Assembly: GCF_016056295.1 (NCBI RefSeq)
Contig: NZ_JAECZB010000024.1
Span: forward strand, 1-46,274
Direction of reading: 5' to 3'
DNA length: 46,274 nucleotides
Origin: Atlanticothrix silvestris CENA357
Lineage (GTDB): Bacteria > Cyanobacteriota > Cyanobacteriia > Cyanobacteriales > Nostocaceae
Shown: in pieces, positions 9,313 through 19,469 of the stretch
How the letters are laid out: each line of letters starts with the position of its first letter
Numbering within the stretch: the first letter of the stretch is position 1
Translations under genes and position numbers: made by a program
Notes under the pieces: model-generated
The model's database searches: none
What the model was told of the DNA's origin: nothing
Seen by the model: only the letters and a program-made list of their open reading frames with translations

Positions 9313-9640
9313 TTTAGTCATGCCAGTTTAGTGCCGACTAAATTGCTTACTCTAAAGACAACAACAATACAGTGCTTTTTTTGAGTAAGTTGACAATAAA
9401 AGATATTATGTATATAATTAGTTAGTTTACGGGTTTATATAAATAAAACTAAATTTTTTACAAAAGTTAAGCTATTTTTGAGTAAAAATAGATATTTTTT
9501 CTTGTAGCATCTACTGTTACTGTTATAGTGAGTTTTATTTCTTTAAAAGATTTAGTCTGGTACTGCTGACTGCCTTAGTAGTTAATATCCAGTTCAATTA
9601 TGAGGGATAAAACAAAAAACAAATTGCAAGAGAGGAAAAA
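9313..9640. other. AT-rich spacer, nothing recognised
   Basis: 328 bases, strongly AT-rich, with no open frame worth calling and no clear hairpin. It probably holds the promoter of the 106-residue protein; no confident -35/-10 pair was assigned. Confidence 0.4.
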
Positions 9641-9961
9641 ATGAAAAGTATTGCTAGTCCTTTAGAAAAAATGGTTACTCGTTTTTTAAAAAAAATAGTT
9701 ACAGGAGAACCTAAACTTTTCCAAACTGACCGTAAAGAGATCCTTGACAAAGCTATACATGCTAGTGAAAAGGTATCTCATCTTTTAGAAGGAATAGAAG
9801 AAATTCAGGCAATAGGGGTATCTCGAAGTGACAAGGGTTATTCAGTTAAGATTAACTTGACTTCTCCCTTGCCCACAGAAGTAGCTAGTAAGGTTCCTGA
9901 GAAACTTGAAGGCGTACCTATAGAAACAGAAGTTGTGGGACAAGTTTTTGTACTGACTTAG
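9641..9961 (+). CDS. Free-standing copy of the peptidase N-terminal domain
   Basis: A 106-residue soluble protein that does not match a named family. Residues 1-50 are helical and basic. Residues 57-105 follow the pattern GVSRSDKGYSVKINL, then VPEKLEGVPIETEVVGQVFVL. Residues 57-104 of the peptidase encoded at 10452 show the same layout: GVHQREQQDYQIAIYV, then FKEIPKEKIDFQVTGPVIPY. I infer the same small alpha/beta domain: strand, helix, then a strand pair around a Pro. A strong ribosome-binding site AGAGAGG precedes the ATG. The gene has its own terminator at 10063-10097. It could be an inhibitor, a decoy or an oligomerisation partner of the peptidase, but none of these is shown. Confidence 0.7.
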   Translation: MKSIASPLEKMVTRFLKKIVTGEPKLFQTDRKEILDKAIHASEKVSHLLEGIEEIQAIGVSRSDKGYSVKINLTSPLPTEVASKVPEKLEGVPIETEVVGQVFVLT

Positions 9962-10451
9962 ATATGGCGCTATATCAACCTAGCGCTTCATTAACAAAAA
10001 ACTATATTAAGAATTATACATAATTATTTATACTTTGTAATAATCTTTTATAAAATTTTTATGCCTCCAAGTATAGCTTGCTGAGGCTATTTTTTTTGCT
10101 TATGTTATGGCGATTGCTAGGTAGGTTAGGACATAAACTGATCATACAATCCTGACATCATGAGACTTTCAAGTCTGTCCCTGTCCCCTGCTATACTTCA
10201 ATTTTTGTTTTGATTTGAGAAGTTTGGCATAAGAATTTAAGGAATACCCTAAATAATTGAAAAACGTAAAGTAATTTTTATACTTTTATTAAAATAAATG
10301 AGTTGCTGTACTTATTACTTTTGGTTATTTATTTTGTTTGATTCATACTCAGTGTTAGTATGTAGTAAAACTATTGCTCTATTTTGAGTAAGAATCAAAA
10401 TTAGAAGAATAGCTATTAGTACCGCTTTGCTATGTTTGGAGTATTGTCTAC
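9962..10451. other. Spacer with one terminator
   Basis: 490 bases holding the terminator at 10063-10097 and otherwise AT-rich DNA with no supported gene. The part from 10100 to 10451 must carry the promoter of the peptidase gene if it is transcribed separately. Confidence 0.5.
10063..10097 (+). terminator. Rho-independent terminator
   Basis: Stem arms GCCTC and GAGGC (10063-10067 with 10083-10087), extended inward by CAAG/CTTG, are followed by TAT and a run of seven more T. It lies about 100 bp after the 106-residue gene and should separate it from the peptidase gene. Confidence 0.8.
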
Positions 10452-11570
10452 ATGGTGAGCAACTTAGAAGATCCCATAAGAATAGTACACTTTGAAGAAG
10501 CTGTAAAATTAAGAGATAAGGCTAACGAAATTTTATGGGACAGGTTACATGAGCCTCGTCCTTTTAGTCAATTAGTACCTACTTATGAAGGCAGACAGTT
10601 AAGATCTGTTCCAGTTTTAGGAGTTCATCAGCGGGAACAACAGGATTATCAAATTGCTATATATGTAGCAGAAGAGCGTGATCAAGAAATCATTGAGCCT
10701 ATTTTTAAAGAAATACCTAAAGAAAAAATAGATTTTCAAGTAACAGGCCCTGTAATTCCATATAGCAGTTCTTCGGTGTGTATTGGTGATGCAATATCTC
10801 ATTTTAGTTGTACTGGCAAAGGAACATTAGGCTGTTTTGTCCGAAAGAGTGGTCATCCAGACTTATTCATATTAAGCAATAATCATGTATTAGCAAATTT
10901 GAATAAAGGACAGCGAGGAAAAGATTACATTATTCTTCGTAATACTACTCATAAAGGTATTGATGAATTTAGACAGATTTTATGGACGAGGTTCTTATCG
11001 CTTTTTAAATTATTCCCTCTTCCTTATAGTGAGAATGCTACCAGTGAGGAAAAGAGGAATATTGGTGTAAATAAAATTGCAGTTTTGACAGATTATATTG
11101 AACTTACAGAAGATGGTATTAATTTAGTTGATGCAGCTATTGCCAAAGTTAATAACCCTAATTTAGTCAGGTTAGACGAAATTAAAGGAGTAGGTAAACT
11201 AAAGGGTTATTACAACAAAGATAATATTAAAAATATAAATCCCAATTTAAGATTTACTAAATTAGGGCAAAAAACTGGTCAAACCTGGGGAAAGCTGAGA
11301 ACTTTTCCCACGAAATTTACTATGGGATATAGTGATGAATTAGTAAACTGTAAATTTGAAGATATTATTACATTTGAAGCTGCTGAAAATGATCGATTCG
11401 GCGCTCGTGGAGATAGCGGTTCGCTGATTGTAGATGAGAATGGTTACGCTGTAGCTCTGCTTTTTGCTGGAACCGAAGGAGGAGGACGTAAAAATCTTGG
11501 AATTACCTATGCCATTCCAATCTATACAATTTTAGAGAAGCTAGATGTTGATCTAGTGCTGACACTTTGA
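10452..11570 (+). CDS. Trypsin-fold serine peptidase with N-terminal accessory domain
   Basis: A 372-residue protein. Residues 1-50 are helical, and residues 57-104 form the small domain also encoded alone at 9641. From about 110 a chymotrypsin-like fold follows. The proposed triad is His145 in ILSNNHVLAN, Asp227 in INLVDAAIAKV and Ser322 in GARGDSGSLIVDENG. No signal peptide is seen, so it probably acts in the cytoplasm, unlike DegP/HtrA enzymes, and no PDZ domain is present. Trypsin-like peptidases of this kind occur as effectors in bacterial NTP-dependent conflict systems, but no NTPase partner is visible here. Codon use is AT-rich compared with the housekeeping genes around it, which hints at acquisition. 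A GGAG lies about 11 nt before the ATG. Confidence 0.85.
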   Translation: MVSNLEDPIRIVHFEEAVKLRDKANEILWDRLHEPRPFSQLVPTYEGRQLRSVPVLGVHQREQQDYQIAIYVAEERDQEIIEPIFKEIPKEKIDFQVTGPVIPYSSSSVCIGDAISHFSCTGKGTLGCFVRKSGHPDLFILSNNHVLANLNKGQRGKDYIILRNTTHKGIDEFRQILWTRFLSLFKLFPLPYSENATSEEKRNIGVNKIAVLTDYIELTEDGINLVDAAIAKVNNPNLVRLDEIKGVGKLKGYYNKDNIKNINPNLRFTKLGQKTGQTWGKLRTFPTKFTMGYSDELVNCKFEDIITFEAAENDRFGARGDSGSLIVDENGYAVALLFAGTEGGGRKNLGITYAIPIYTILEKLDVDLVLTL

Positions 11571-11658
11571 CATAACTAGTAAAGTCAAAAAGTAATTACA
11601 GGCATAGCCAGTTTGACATCACCTAACCTAACAATCGATATCACGGCTATTCACTACT

Positions 11659-12084
11659 TTAATTGGGCTTGACCACCAATACCGAACAATTAGCTTCTTC
11701 CACAACTTGACTGCTTACCGAACCCTGAACAATTCGCTTCATGCCAGTTAACCCGCGACTACCAATAATTAGTAAGTCAGCTTGGTAGATATTGGCTAGG
11801 CGAATAATTTCGTCAGCAGGGTCGCCAGTTACCAATTCTAATTCACTTTCGATTGATAATTTTTCCTGATAAGATTGCAGTAATTTTTCAATATGAAAAT
11901 AAGAAAATGTTGAGGACTCTGGATGAGGGAGATCGGCAGGTAGTTCCATTTCTGACTCTGGTGTAGCAAAAACATGGCAGAGAACGACTTTAGTATCTTC
12001 TGACAACACTAAATCATTGAAAGCTTGAATTACTTTCTCTGCGATTTCCGAACCGTCTAAAGCTACCAAAATATTTTTTAGCAC
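11659..12084 (-). CDS. Universal stress protein (UspA family)
   Basis: A 141-residue Usp domain. The N-terminal strand ILVALDGSE and the nucleotide-binding signature GSRGLTGMKRIVQGS (the G2xG9xG(S/T) pattern) are both present, so it probably binds ATP. Such proteins are cytoplasmic and are induced in stress or starvation; the specific role is unknown. It lies downstream of hisD on the same strand with a 218-bp gap containing a hairpin, so independent transcription is likely. It converges with the peptidase gene. Confidence 0.93.
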   Translation of the reverse strand: MLKNILVALDGSEIAEKVIQAFNDLVLSEDTKVVLCHVFATPESEMELPADLPHPESSTFSYFHIEKLLQSYQEKLSIESELELVTGDPADEIIRLANIYQADLLIIGSRGLTGMKRIVQGSVSSQVVEEANCSVLVVKPN

Positions 12085-12135
12085 CGATCTTGTCTCCTAA
12101 AGAGTAGACCCCTGAATATCAGTAAACTGGTGAAG

Positions 12136-12159
12136 ATTATTGGTTCCTAAGCCAATAAT
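12136..12159. terminator. Perfect 8-bp hairpin between hisD and usp
   Basis: Arms ATTATTGG (12136-12143) and CCAATAAT (12152-12159) surround an 8-nt loop. T runs are short on both strands. It could end the hisD transcript, but this is only suggested by position. Confidence 0.4.
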
Positions 12160-12302
12160 TTTCCCAATAAAAAATTACTTTTTATAGTTGAGGCTGCAAC
12201 TGAAAAAGAAAAGCTTCCTTGAGGCAAATGCCGCCTAAAATTTTAGTTTGACGTTACGAGTGACTTTTGCCAATAGTATAAGAAAAAATTAAGCATCCAA
12301 AA

Positions 12303-13604
12303 TCACTCTTCTTGCTGAATTCGGCGGCGTACTGAATCGGCATGAGAAGGCAGTCCTTCAGCTGTTGCCAGGGCATCAATTGCTCCTGCCACTTTTTGCA
12401 GTGCGGTTTGTGAATATTGAATAATACTAGAGTGTTTGAGGAAAGTTTCTACCCCTAATGCTGAAGCATAGCGGGCAGCACCTGATGTAGGCAAAGTATG
12501 ATTAGGGCCTGCCAAATAGTCTCCTACAGCCTCTGGTGTAGAGTAGCCTAAGAAGATCGCCCCAGCATGGCGAATATTAGGAAGTACTGCCCACGGATCT
12601 TTAACTTCTAACTCCAAATGTTCGGGAGCAAATTCATTTGAAAATTCTGCCGCTGCTTCTAAAGATTCTACGACCACAATTAAACCGTAATGAGCGATCG
12701 CTTTTTCGGTATCTATCCTTCGGGGGTGATCTACTAGCTGTCTTTCCACGGCTACTTGCACATTTTTTGCTAAAGCAGTATCTGTCGTTAACAAAATTGC
12801 CGCCGCCATTGGATCATGTTCAGCTTGTGCCAACAAGTCAGTAGCCACATGGACAGGATTGGCTGTTTCATCAGCAATAATCAGCACCTCGCTTGGCCCT
12901 GCCAAAGAATCAATACCGACGATACCATAAACAAGTTTTTTGGCTAAGGTGACATAAATATTACCAGGCCCAGTAATCACATTTACTTGAGGAATCGTTT
13001 CTGTGCCGTAGGCTAAAGCAGCGATTGCTTGCGCCCCCCCAACTCGATAAATTTCTTGCACCCCTGCTTCTTGGGCGGCTACCAAAACTGCTGGGTTAAT
13101 GGCTTTACCTGCTCCTGGTGGTGTCACCATGACTATGTGGGGTACGCCAGCTACCTTCGCCGGAATTGCATTCATGAGTACCGTACTAGGATAAGCGGCA
13201 CGACCACCGGGCACGTATAAACCTGCCCGATCTACAGGGGTGTAGCGTTTGCCTAGTACTACATCGTCATCGCCAAAGTGTACCCAGCTTTTTGGGACTC
13301 GCTGACGGTGAAATGCTTCAATTTGGCGGACAGCCAACTGAATTGCCTGGAGCAGCTCTTTCGACACCTGTTGGTAGGCCGCGTCCAGTTCCGAACCTGT
13401 CACCCGCAATTCTTCCGGCTTCAAGGTTTGGTTGTCAAATTCAGATGTATAATGCAACACAGCTTTGTCGCCTTGGCGTTTCACTGCTTGCAATACTTCC
13501 CGCACTGTGGCTTCTTTGTGAAGCACCTGTTCATCATGGGTGCGATCGCAGATACGTAGTAGTTCTGCTCTAACGTCTGCCTGCTGAGTAATGATTCGCA
13601 GCAT
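12303..13604 (-). CDS. hisD: Histidinol dehydrogenase
   Basis: Zinc enzyme of the last two steps of histidine synthesis, oxidising L-histidinol to L-histidine with two NAD+. At 433 residues it has the family length. Signatures include VPGGRAAYPSTVLMNAIPA near residue 132, VYGIVGIDSLAGPSEVLIIA near residue 225, QAEHDPMAAA with a metal/substrate His near residue 263, EFAPEHLEL with the general-base His, and GPNHTLPTSG near residue 366. The start MLRIITQQ is the expected N-terminus. It stands apart from other his genes, as is common in cyanobacteria. Confidence 0.97.
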   Translation of the reverse strand: MLRIITQQADVRAELLRICDRTHDEQVLHKEATVREVLQAVKRQGDKAVLHYTSEFDNQTLKPEELRVTGSELDAAYQQVSKELLQAIQLAVRQIEAFHRQRVPKSWVHFGDDDVVLGKRYTPVDRAGLYVPGGRAAYPSTVLMNAIPAKVAGVPHIVMVTPPGAGKAINPAVLVAAQEAGVQEIYRVGGAQAIAALAYGTETIPQVNVITGPGNIYVTLAKKLVYGIVGIDSLAGPSEVLIIADETANPVHVATDLLAQAEHDPMAAAILLTTDTALAKNVQVAVERQLVDHPRRIDTEKAIAHYGLIVVVESLEAAAEFSNEFAPEHLELEVKDPWAVLPNIRHAGAIFLGYSTPEAVGDYLAGPNHTLPTSGAARYASALGVETFLKHSSIIQYSQTALQKVAGAIDALATAEGLPSHADSVRRRIQQEE

Positions 13605-14274
13605 GGAGTAAGGAGAATGCCAAAATTTTAGAATATTCCCACCTGAGAATTCAGTCTTGCTTTTGACTTATAAAGTATGCCAAGGCAATTTCAATTCTCT
13701 TCTCTAGCTTAACCTGGATTTTTTTGATACTCTCAAGGTCGCCCGCTGATGAGTTGCTTGAGAAGGCGAATCAATTATACTCAGTCCGACTGGCCTTGAT
13801 TAGCTGGCGGCAGGGAGTGGATACGCCAATGCCACTACCCTTAAGTCTAAACCCTCTTTTCGGTCGGGTATATGGATGTTATTTTTGTCAGTCCATACAC
13901 TAGTTATCCGAAATAAGGGCAGACTCTAAGTCTAATTCTTGTTGATTTTTTACTTTTATTAGCCAAAATTAGCACAAACACCATATATTGGGTCTATACA
14001 TTTAAATCACAGCCTACATTGGCGGCAATACCACTTGATCAGATAGTGGGTAATTATTTAGGTTCACAATTTATTTATTAGAGTACCTAATTCTAACGCA
14101 TTTCCTGGCTTGAGTACATACCAAGTAAGAGTTTGTCAAGTCTTCTTAATCAATGCAGTTAGTCCAAGGTAAAAGTGAGATTTTTTTTCAGAAATCCTCA
14201 CATTGGCAATATGGATGCTATATTAGTAAGTCTAGTAGTGTGTGTACATATTAATAGTCTTTTTGGAATTGACT
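13605..14274. other. Divergent hisD/rpsT upstream region
   Basis: 670 bases between hisD (minus) and rpsT (plus). No gene is supported. A short hairpin (TCGCC at 13739-13743 pairing with GGCGA at 13765-13769) and a GC-richer patch at about 13740-13860 stand out from the AT-rich background and could belong to a leader or small RNA. No known RNA family was recognised. A TATATT at about 14218 could be a -10 element for rpsT. Confidence 0.35.
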
Positions 14275-14571
14275 GTGGCGAATACAAAGTCTGCTCTTAA
14301 GCGCGCCCAAATCGCAGAACGTAACCGACTGCGTAATAAAGCTTACAAATCAGCAGTGAAAACGCTGATGAAAAAATATGTGAGTGCCGTAGAAAGCTAT
14401 ACAGCTAATCCTACACCAGAATCAAAAGAACAAGTAGAAGCGCGACTGTCCGAGGCTTACAGCAAAATTGATAAAGCTGTCAAGCGCGGTATTCTACACC
14501 CCAACAATGGGGCTAGAAAAAAGTCCAGATTGGCTCATAAACTCCAGCCAGTCGCCCAAACTGCTGAATAG
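14275..14571 (+). CDS. rpsT: 30S ribosomal protein S20
   Basis: Small-subunit protein that binds 16S rRNA. The sequence [20 protein letters not shown] at the N-terminus and [14 protein letters not shown] near the C-terminus are diagnostic. I place the start at the GTG at 14275, giving 98 residues. The in-frame ATG at 14242 would add eleven hydrophobic residues ([11 protein letters not shown]) that no S20 carries. The basic, lysine-rich composition fits an RNA-binding protein. It is followed after 66 bp by tatD on the same strand, with a hairpin in the spacer. Confidence 0.96.
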   Translation: MANTKSALKRAQIAERNRLRNKAYKSAVKTLMKKYVSAVESYTANPTPESKEQVEARLSEAYSKIDKAVKRGILHPNNGARKKSRLAHKLQPVAQTAE

Positions 14572-14588
14572 TCCAAAGTCAAAAGTCC

Positions 14589-14622
14589 ATAGTTAAGAGT
14601 TTGTACTTCAACTCTTGACTAT
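14589..14622 (+). repeat. Hairpin in the rpsT-tatD spacer
   Basis: Arms ATAGTTAAGAGTT (14589-14601) and AACTCTTGACTAT (14610-14622) pair at 12 of 13 positions. The core matches hairpins in the rpoB-rpoC1 and phnD-phnC spacers of this window. Confidence 0.65.
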
Positions 14623-14637
14623 TGATTCTTAACAAAA

Positions 14638-15423
14638 ATGCAGCTGATTGACACCCACGTTCACCTCAACTTTGACTCATTCCAGCCAGATTTAGCCTCA
14701 GTGCGATCGCGTTGGCAAGAAGCAGGAGTAGTGCGTTTAGTACACTCTTGCGTTGAGCCAGCCGAGTTTACCAGCATCCAAGCTATAGCGCACCAGTTTC
14801 CTGAACTGAGCTTTGCCGTGGGATTGCATCCTTTAGATGCAGAAAAATGGTACAACGATTGGGCCGATAAAATCCGTTCTTTGGCTAGTTCAGAACCGAA
14901 AGTGGTAGCCATAGGGGAAATGGGACTGGATTTTTACAAAGCAGATAACTATGTAACCCAGCGCATGGTATTCGAGGCTCAATTAGCGATCGCATCTGAA
15001 CTTCATTTACCAGTGATTATTCACTGCCGCGATGCGGCAAAAGAGGTAAGAGAAATATTGCAAAAATGGCAGGATTCTAAAGGAGAACCCCTGCGGGGTG
15101 TAATGCATTGTTGGGGAGGGACACCAGAAGAAACCCAATGGTTCCTAGACTTAGGCTTTTATATCAGCTTTAGTGGCACAGTAACATTCAAAAACGCTAA
15201 GGCTATCCACGCCTCAGCCGCAATGGTGCGAAGCGATCGCCTGTTAATTGAGACAGACTGCCCCTTCCTCGCTCCGGTACCCAAACGGGGCGAAAAACGT
15301 AACGAGCCTGCCTATGTCCGCTACGTAGCGGAGCAAGTGGCTTTGTTGCGCGGGGAAACAGTAGAGGCGATCGCTCATCAAACCACCCAAAATGCCTGTA
15401 AATTATTTAATTTAGTACTATAA
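14638..15423 (+). CDS. tatD: TatD family metal-dependent hydrolase
   Basis: TIM-barrel metallohydrolase of the TatD DNase family, 261 residues. The metal ligands can be read as His-x-His in DTHVHLNFD, Glu in [10 protein letters not shown], His in VIIHCRDA, His in VMHCWGG and Asp in [10 protein letters not shown]. Members are 3'-5' exonucleases or related phosphoesterases. Despite the name, no link to the Tat transporter is implied here. The ATG directly precedes the conserved LIDTHVHL. It lies between rpsT and the rpoB leader. Confidence 0.93.
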   Translation: MQLIDTHVHLNFDSFQPDLASVRSRWQEAGVVRLVHSCVEPAEFTSIQAIAHQFPELSFAVGLHPLDAEKWYNDWADKIRSLASSEPKVVAIGEMGLDFYKADNYVTQRMVFEAQLAIASELHLPVIIHCRDAAKEVREILQKWQDSKGEPLRGVMHCWGGTPEETQWFLDLGFYISFSGTVTFKNAKAIHASAAMVRSDRLLIETDCPFLAPVPKRGEKRNEPAYVRYVAEQVALLRGETVEAIAHQTTQNACKLFNLVL

Positions 15424-15763
15424 ATTACAAGTATTAAGGTTTGGTTTGTAGATTGGAAAAAATATAACCCTCTGGAATAGCAAAAATATGCTAAGATTAT
15501 TCCCTCCAAAACATTTTGCTTACGTCATAATGATAAAGGAAGGAATTGAAAACTCCTAAAACTTGATTTTGTACTGTTATCAACTTGACCATCCTCCTCC
15601 TCTCTACATACGGATGCTCTCAAAGCATGATCCATTCTGGTAACTGGCCGTGAGTTGATTTAGGTAAAAATTACCTGATTACTCTGTATCTAAACCTATA
15701 GAAAATTGTTAAACGTAATTGTCTTGTGAGTAAAACCCACCAAAATCAAGCCATTCTGATACC

Positions 15764-15783
15764 AAGCCGACAAGGGACGGCTT
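15764..15783 (+). promoter_or_regulatory. Leader hairpin 1 of rpoB
   Basis: AAGCCG (15764-15769) pairs perfectly with CGGCTT (15778-15783) over an 8-nt loop, followed by ATTTTCT. The form is that of a weak intrinsic terminator or attenuator about 380 bp before rpoB. Confidence 0.45.
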
Positions 15784-15846
15784 ATTTTCTCGATCCTAAA
15801 ATATCACCGTGAGGATAAATGGTGTATTGAAGACACAAAAGTCTAG

Positions 15847-15870
15847 AGTGCGTAGGTTTATGAGCGCACT
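15847..15870 (+). promoter_or_regulatory. Leader hairpin 2 of rpoB
   Basis: AGTGCG (15847-15852) pairs with CGCACT (15865-15870) over a 12-nt loop, followed by TTT. Its role is unknown; it could be a second attenuator-like element. Confidence 0.4.
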
Positions 15871-16166
15871 TTTGGGAGGGGAAATTGATCAAAGCAAATC
15901 AAATTCAGCCATATTTCAGGCATCTGTTGTTAAAACATCAAGTTAACAGCTGGATAATAGCTGCTCTGATCTTCCAGCAAGGGCGATTACCCCCTTGTCA
16001 AAACCGCTCTTTCCGGTTTAAATTGCTGCGTTTACCTGCATTTATAAAATAGCAGTTGGCATCAGGAGAAGTTCCCAAAAAGTTATAGACACTATTTTGC
16101 GGTAAAAAACTGCCAAAATCCAGTGTCTTAATCAATAAGTTTAACCAGGTTGACAAAGGTAGAGGC

Positions 16167-19100
16167 ATGACTAGCGAAACATATATTGAACCCGCCTTTT
16201 TGTTGCCCGACTTGATTGAAATCCAGCGTTCAAGCTTTCGCTGGTTTTTGGAAGAAGGGTTGATAGAAGAACTTAACTCTTTTAGTCCGATCACAGATTA
16301 CACTGGCAAGCTAGAACTGCACTTTCTCGGACATAACTACAAACTGAAAGAGCCAAAGTACAGTGTTGAAGAAGCTAAACGGCGGGATAGTACTTATGCA
16401 GTCCAAATGTATGTTCCCACACGCCTGTTGAATAAAGAAACAGGGGACATTAAAGAGCAAGAAGTATTTATTGGGGATCTGCCTTTAATGACTGATCGCG
16501 GCACGTTTATTATTAACGGAGCCGAGAGGGTGATCGTCAACCAAATAGTGCGATCGCCAGGAGTTTACTACAAATCCGAAATCGATAAAAACGGGCGGCG
16601 TACCTATTCTGCCAGTCTCATCCCCAACCGAGGGGCGTGGCTGAAATTTGAAACAGACCGTAACGATTTAGTTTGGGTACGCATTGACAAAACCCGCAAA
16701 CTTTCAGCACAGGTGCTATTAAAAGCTCTGGGCTTATCAGATAACGAAATTTTTGACGCTCTACGTCACCCAGAATATTTCCAAAAAACTATTGAAAAAG
16801 AAGGGCAGTTTTCTGAAGAAGAAGCCCTAATGGAGTTGTATCGTAAACTGCGTCCTGGTGAACCACCTACGGTATTAGGTGGACAACAATTATTAGACTC
16901 TCGTTTCTTTGACCCGAAACGTTATGACTTAGGTCGTGTTGGACGATATAAGCTCAACAAAAAACTCCGGTTGTCTGTTCCCGATACCATGCGCGTATTG
17001 ACTCCCGGCGACATTTTGGCGGCTGTCGATTATTTAATTAATCTGGAATACGACATTGGTAGTATAGATGACATTGATCACTTAGGTAATCGCCGGGTGA
17101 GAAGTGTTGGAGAGTTGCTACAAAACCAGGTGCGGGTAGGTTTAAACCGTCTAGAGCGCATCATTCGTGAACGGATGACCGTATCCGATGCCGAAGTCCT
17201 GACTCCTGCTTCCTTAGTTAACCCCAAACCATTAGTAGCGGCAATTAAGGAATTCTTTGGTTCCAGCCAGTTAAGTCAGTTCATGGATCAAACCAATCCC
17301 CTGGCAGAACTGACTCACAAACGCCGTCTCAGCGCCCTAGGCCCTGGTGGTTTAACCCGTGAACGTGCTGGCTTTGCAGTACGGGATATTCATCCTTCTC
17401 ACTACGGACGCATTTGTCCGATTGAGACACCAGAAGGGCCTAACGCTGGTTTGATTGGCTCATTAGCAACCCATGCCAGAGTCAACCAATATGGATTCTT
17501 AGAAACGCCATTTAGACCCGTGGAAAATGGACGGGTGCGATTTGACGTTACGCCAGTGTACATGACAGCCGATGAAGAAGACGATCTACGGACTGCCACT
17601 GGTGATATCCCCGTAGATGAAAATGGTTACATCAAAGGCCCACTGGTTCCTGTGCGCTATCGTCAAGACTGGGCTACGACCACACCAGAACAAGTGGATT
17701 ATGTAGCAGTTTCCCCAGTGCAAATCGTCTCAGTAGCTACGAGCATGATTCCCTTTTTGGAGCATGACGACGCTAACCGAGCGCTGATGGGTTCCAACAT
17801 GCAACGGCAGGCAGTACCATTGCTCAAACCAGAGCGTCCTTTAGTGGGTACTGGTTTAGAAGCGCAAGGAGCAAGAGACTCCGGGATGGTAATCATATCG
17901 CGTACTGATGGCGATGTGACCTACGTTGATGCCACAGAAATTCGTGTACGTCCCAAATCTGGGGGTTCGGAACTGAAGTACCGACTTTCCAAGTATCAGA
18001 GATCTAATCAGGATACCTGTCTCAATCAAAAGCCCTTAGTTCGGATTGGTGAGCGTGTTGTTGCCGGTCAAGTGCTGGCTGATGGCTCCTCCACCGAAGG
18101 TGGTGAATTAGCATTGGGACAAAATATTGTTGTCGCTTATATGCCTTGGGAAGGCTATAACTACGAAGACGCAATTTTGATTTCTGAGCGACTGGTGCAG
18201 GATGATATCTACACCTCAATTCACATTGAGAAATATGAAATTGAAGCTAGGCAAACCAAGCTAGGCCCAGAAGAAATTACCAGAGAAATTCCTAACGTCG
18301 GGGAAGATGCCCTGCGCCAATTAGATGAACAGGGAATTATCAGGATTGGTGCGTGGGTGGAATCAGGAGATATTTTGGTAGGAAAAGTCACACCCAAAGG
18401 TGAATCAGACCAACCACCAGAAGAAAAACTGTTACGCGCCATCTTTGGTGAAAAAGCACGGGATGTACGGGATAATTCCCTGCGAGTACCAAACGGCGAA
18501 AAAGGGCGGGTAGTGGACGTGCGCCTATTTACCCGCGAGCAAGGCGATGAACTGCCACCAGGAGCCAATATGGTAGTCCGGGTGTATGTAGCGCAAAAGC
18601 GCAAAATTCAAGTAGGCGACAAAATGGCAGGACGGCACGGCAATAAAGGAATTATTTCGCGGATATTGCCAGCGGAAGATATGCCTTATTTGCCTGATGG
18701 TTCACCAGTAGATATCGTACTCAATCCCTTGGGCGTACCCAGCCGGATGAACGTTGGGCAGGTATTTGAGTGTCTTTTGGGTTGGGCTGGTCAAACCTTG
18801 GGAGTCCGATTTAAGATTACTCCCTTTGACGAAATGTACGGTGAAGAATCATCCCGCCGCATTGTACATGGCAAGTTGCAAGAAGCACGTGACGAAACTG
18901 GCAAAGACTGGGTATATAACCCCGATGACCCTGGTAAAATCTTGGTCTTTGATGGTCGTACTGGCGAACCCTTTGACCGCCCCGTTACCGTAGGTGTGGC
19001 TTATATGCTGAAGTTGGTGCATTTGGTGGACGATAAGATTCATGCTCGTTCCACAGGCCCATACTCTTTGGTAACTCAGCAACCTTTGGGTGGCAAAGCC

Positions 19101-19466
19101 CAACAAGGTGGTCAGCGATTTGGGGAAATGGAAGTGTGGGCATTGGAAGCCTTTGGTGCAGCTTACACCTTGCAGGAGTTGTTGACAGTCAAATCTGACG
19201 ATATGCAAGGGCGCAATGAAGCGCTCAATGCGATCGTTAAAGGTAAGGCAATTCCCCGGCCTGGAACACCAGAGTCCTTTAAGGTGCTAATGCGAGAATT
19301 GCAATCATTAGGTTTAGACATTGCTGTACACAAAGTCGAAACCCAAACAGATGGTAGTTCTTTGGATGTGGAAGTCGATTTAATGGCAGACCAATCTGCT
19401 CGGCGTACACCTCCAAGGCCAACCTACGAATCTCTCTCTCGTGAATCCTTAGAAGAAGAAGAGTAG
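16167..19466 (+). CDS. rpoB: RNA polymerase beta subunit
   Basis: Catalytic core subunit of RNA polymerase, 1099 residues, in the short form usual for cyanobacteria and chloroplasts. Visible signatures are [15 protein letters not shown] at the N-terminus; the rifampicin region [20 protein letters not shown] followed by [20 protein letters not shown]; and [19 protein letters not shown] near residue 820. The C-terminal region [20 protein letters not shown] packs against beta'. The acidic tail ends in SLEEEE. The ATG at 16167 precedes the conserved [12 protein letters not shown]. It heads the operon with rpoC1 and rpoC2. Confidence 0.99.
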   Translation: MTSETYIEPAFLLPDLIEIQRSSFRWFLEEGLIEELNSFSPITDYTGKLELHFLGHNYKLKEPKYSVEEAKRRDSTYAVQMYVPTRLLNKETGDIKEQEVFIGDLPLMTDRGTFIINGAERVIVNQIVRSPGVYYKSEIDKNGRRTYSASLIPNRGAWLKFETDRNDLVWVRIDKTRKLSAQVLLKALGLSDNEIFDALRHPEYFQKTIEKEGQFSEEEALMELYRKLRPGEPPTVLGGQQLLDSRFFDPKRYDLGRVGRYKLNKKLRLSVPDTMRVLTPGDILAAVDYLINLEYDIGSIDDIDHLGNRRVRSVGELLQNQVRVGLNRLERIIRERMTVSDAEVLTPASLVNPKPLVAAIKEFFGSSQLSQFMDQTNPLAELTHKRRLSALGPGGLTRERAGFAVRDIHPSHYGRICPIETPEGPNAGLIGSLATHARVNQYGFLETPFRPVENGRVRFDVTPVYMTADEEDDLRTATGDIPVDENGYIKGPLVPVRYRQDWATTTPEQVDYVAVSPVQIVSVATSMIPFLEHDDANRALMGSNMQRQAVPLLKPERPLVGTGLEAQGARDSGMVIISRTDGDVTYVDATEIRVRPKSGGSELKYRLSKYQRSNQDTCLNQKPLVRIGERVVAGQVLADGSSTEGGELALGQNIVVAYMPWEGYNYEDAILISERLVQDDIYTSIHIEKYEIEARQTKLGPEEITREIPNVGEDALRQLDEQGIIRIGAWVESGDILVGKVTPKGESDQPPEEKLLRAIFGEKARDVRDNSLRVPNGEKGRVVDVRLFTREQGDELPPGANMVVRVYVAQKRKIQVGDKMAGRHGNKGIISRILPAEDMPYLPDGSPVDIVLNPLGVPSRMNVGQVFECLLGWAGQTLGVRFKITPFDEMYGEESSRRIVHGKLQEARDETGKDWVYNPDDPGKILVFDGRTGEPFDRPVTVGVAYMLKLVHLVDDKIHARSTGPYSLVTQQPLGGKAQQGGQRFGEMEVWALEAFGAAYTLQELLTVKSDDMQGRNEALNAIVKGKAIPRPGTPESFKVLMRELQSLGLDIAVHKVETQTDGSSLDVEVDLMADQSARRTPPRPTYESLSRESLEEEE

Positions 19467-19469
19467 AGA

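Larger units (their letters stand above)
15424..16166 (+). promoter_or_regulatory. Long upstream region and leader of the rpoB-rpoC1-rpoC2 operon
   Basis: 743 bases with no supported gene. It must hold the promoter for rpoB. Two hairpins stand in it, listed separately (15764-15783 and 15847-15870), and each is followed by a T-rich stretch, so attenuation is conceivable. Promoter elements were not assigned with confidence. Confidence 0.5.

Noticed and set aside
13739-13860. Small RNA gene such as 6S RNA in the hisD-rpsT spacer
   Set aside because: Only a short 5-bp hairpin and slightly higher GC are visible; no conserved feature of a known RNA could be identified.
15998-16294. Minus-strand frame over the rpoB start
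   Set aside because: Antisense to the conserved rpoB N-terminus, with no recognisable protein features.
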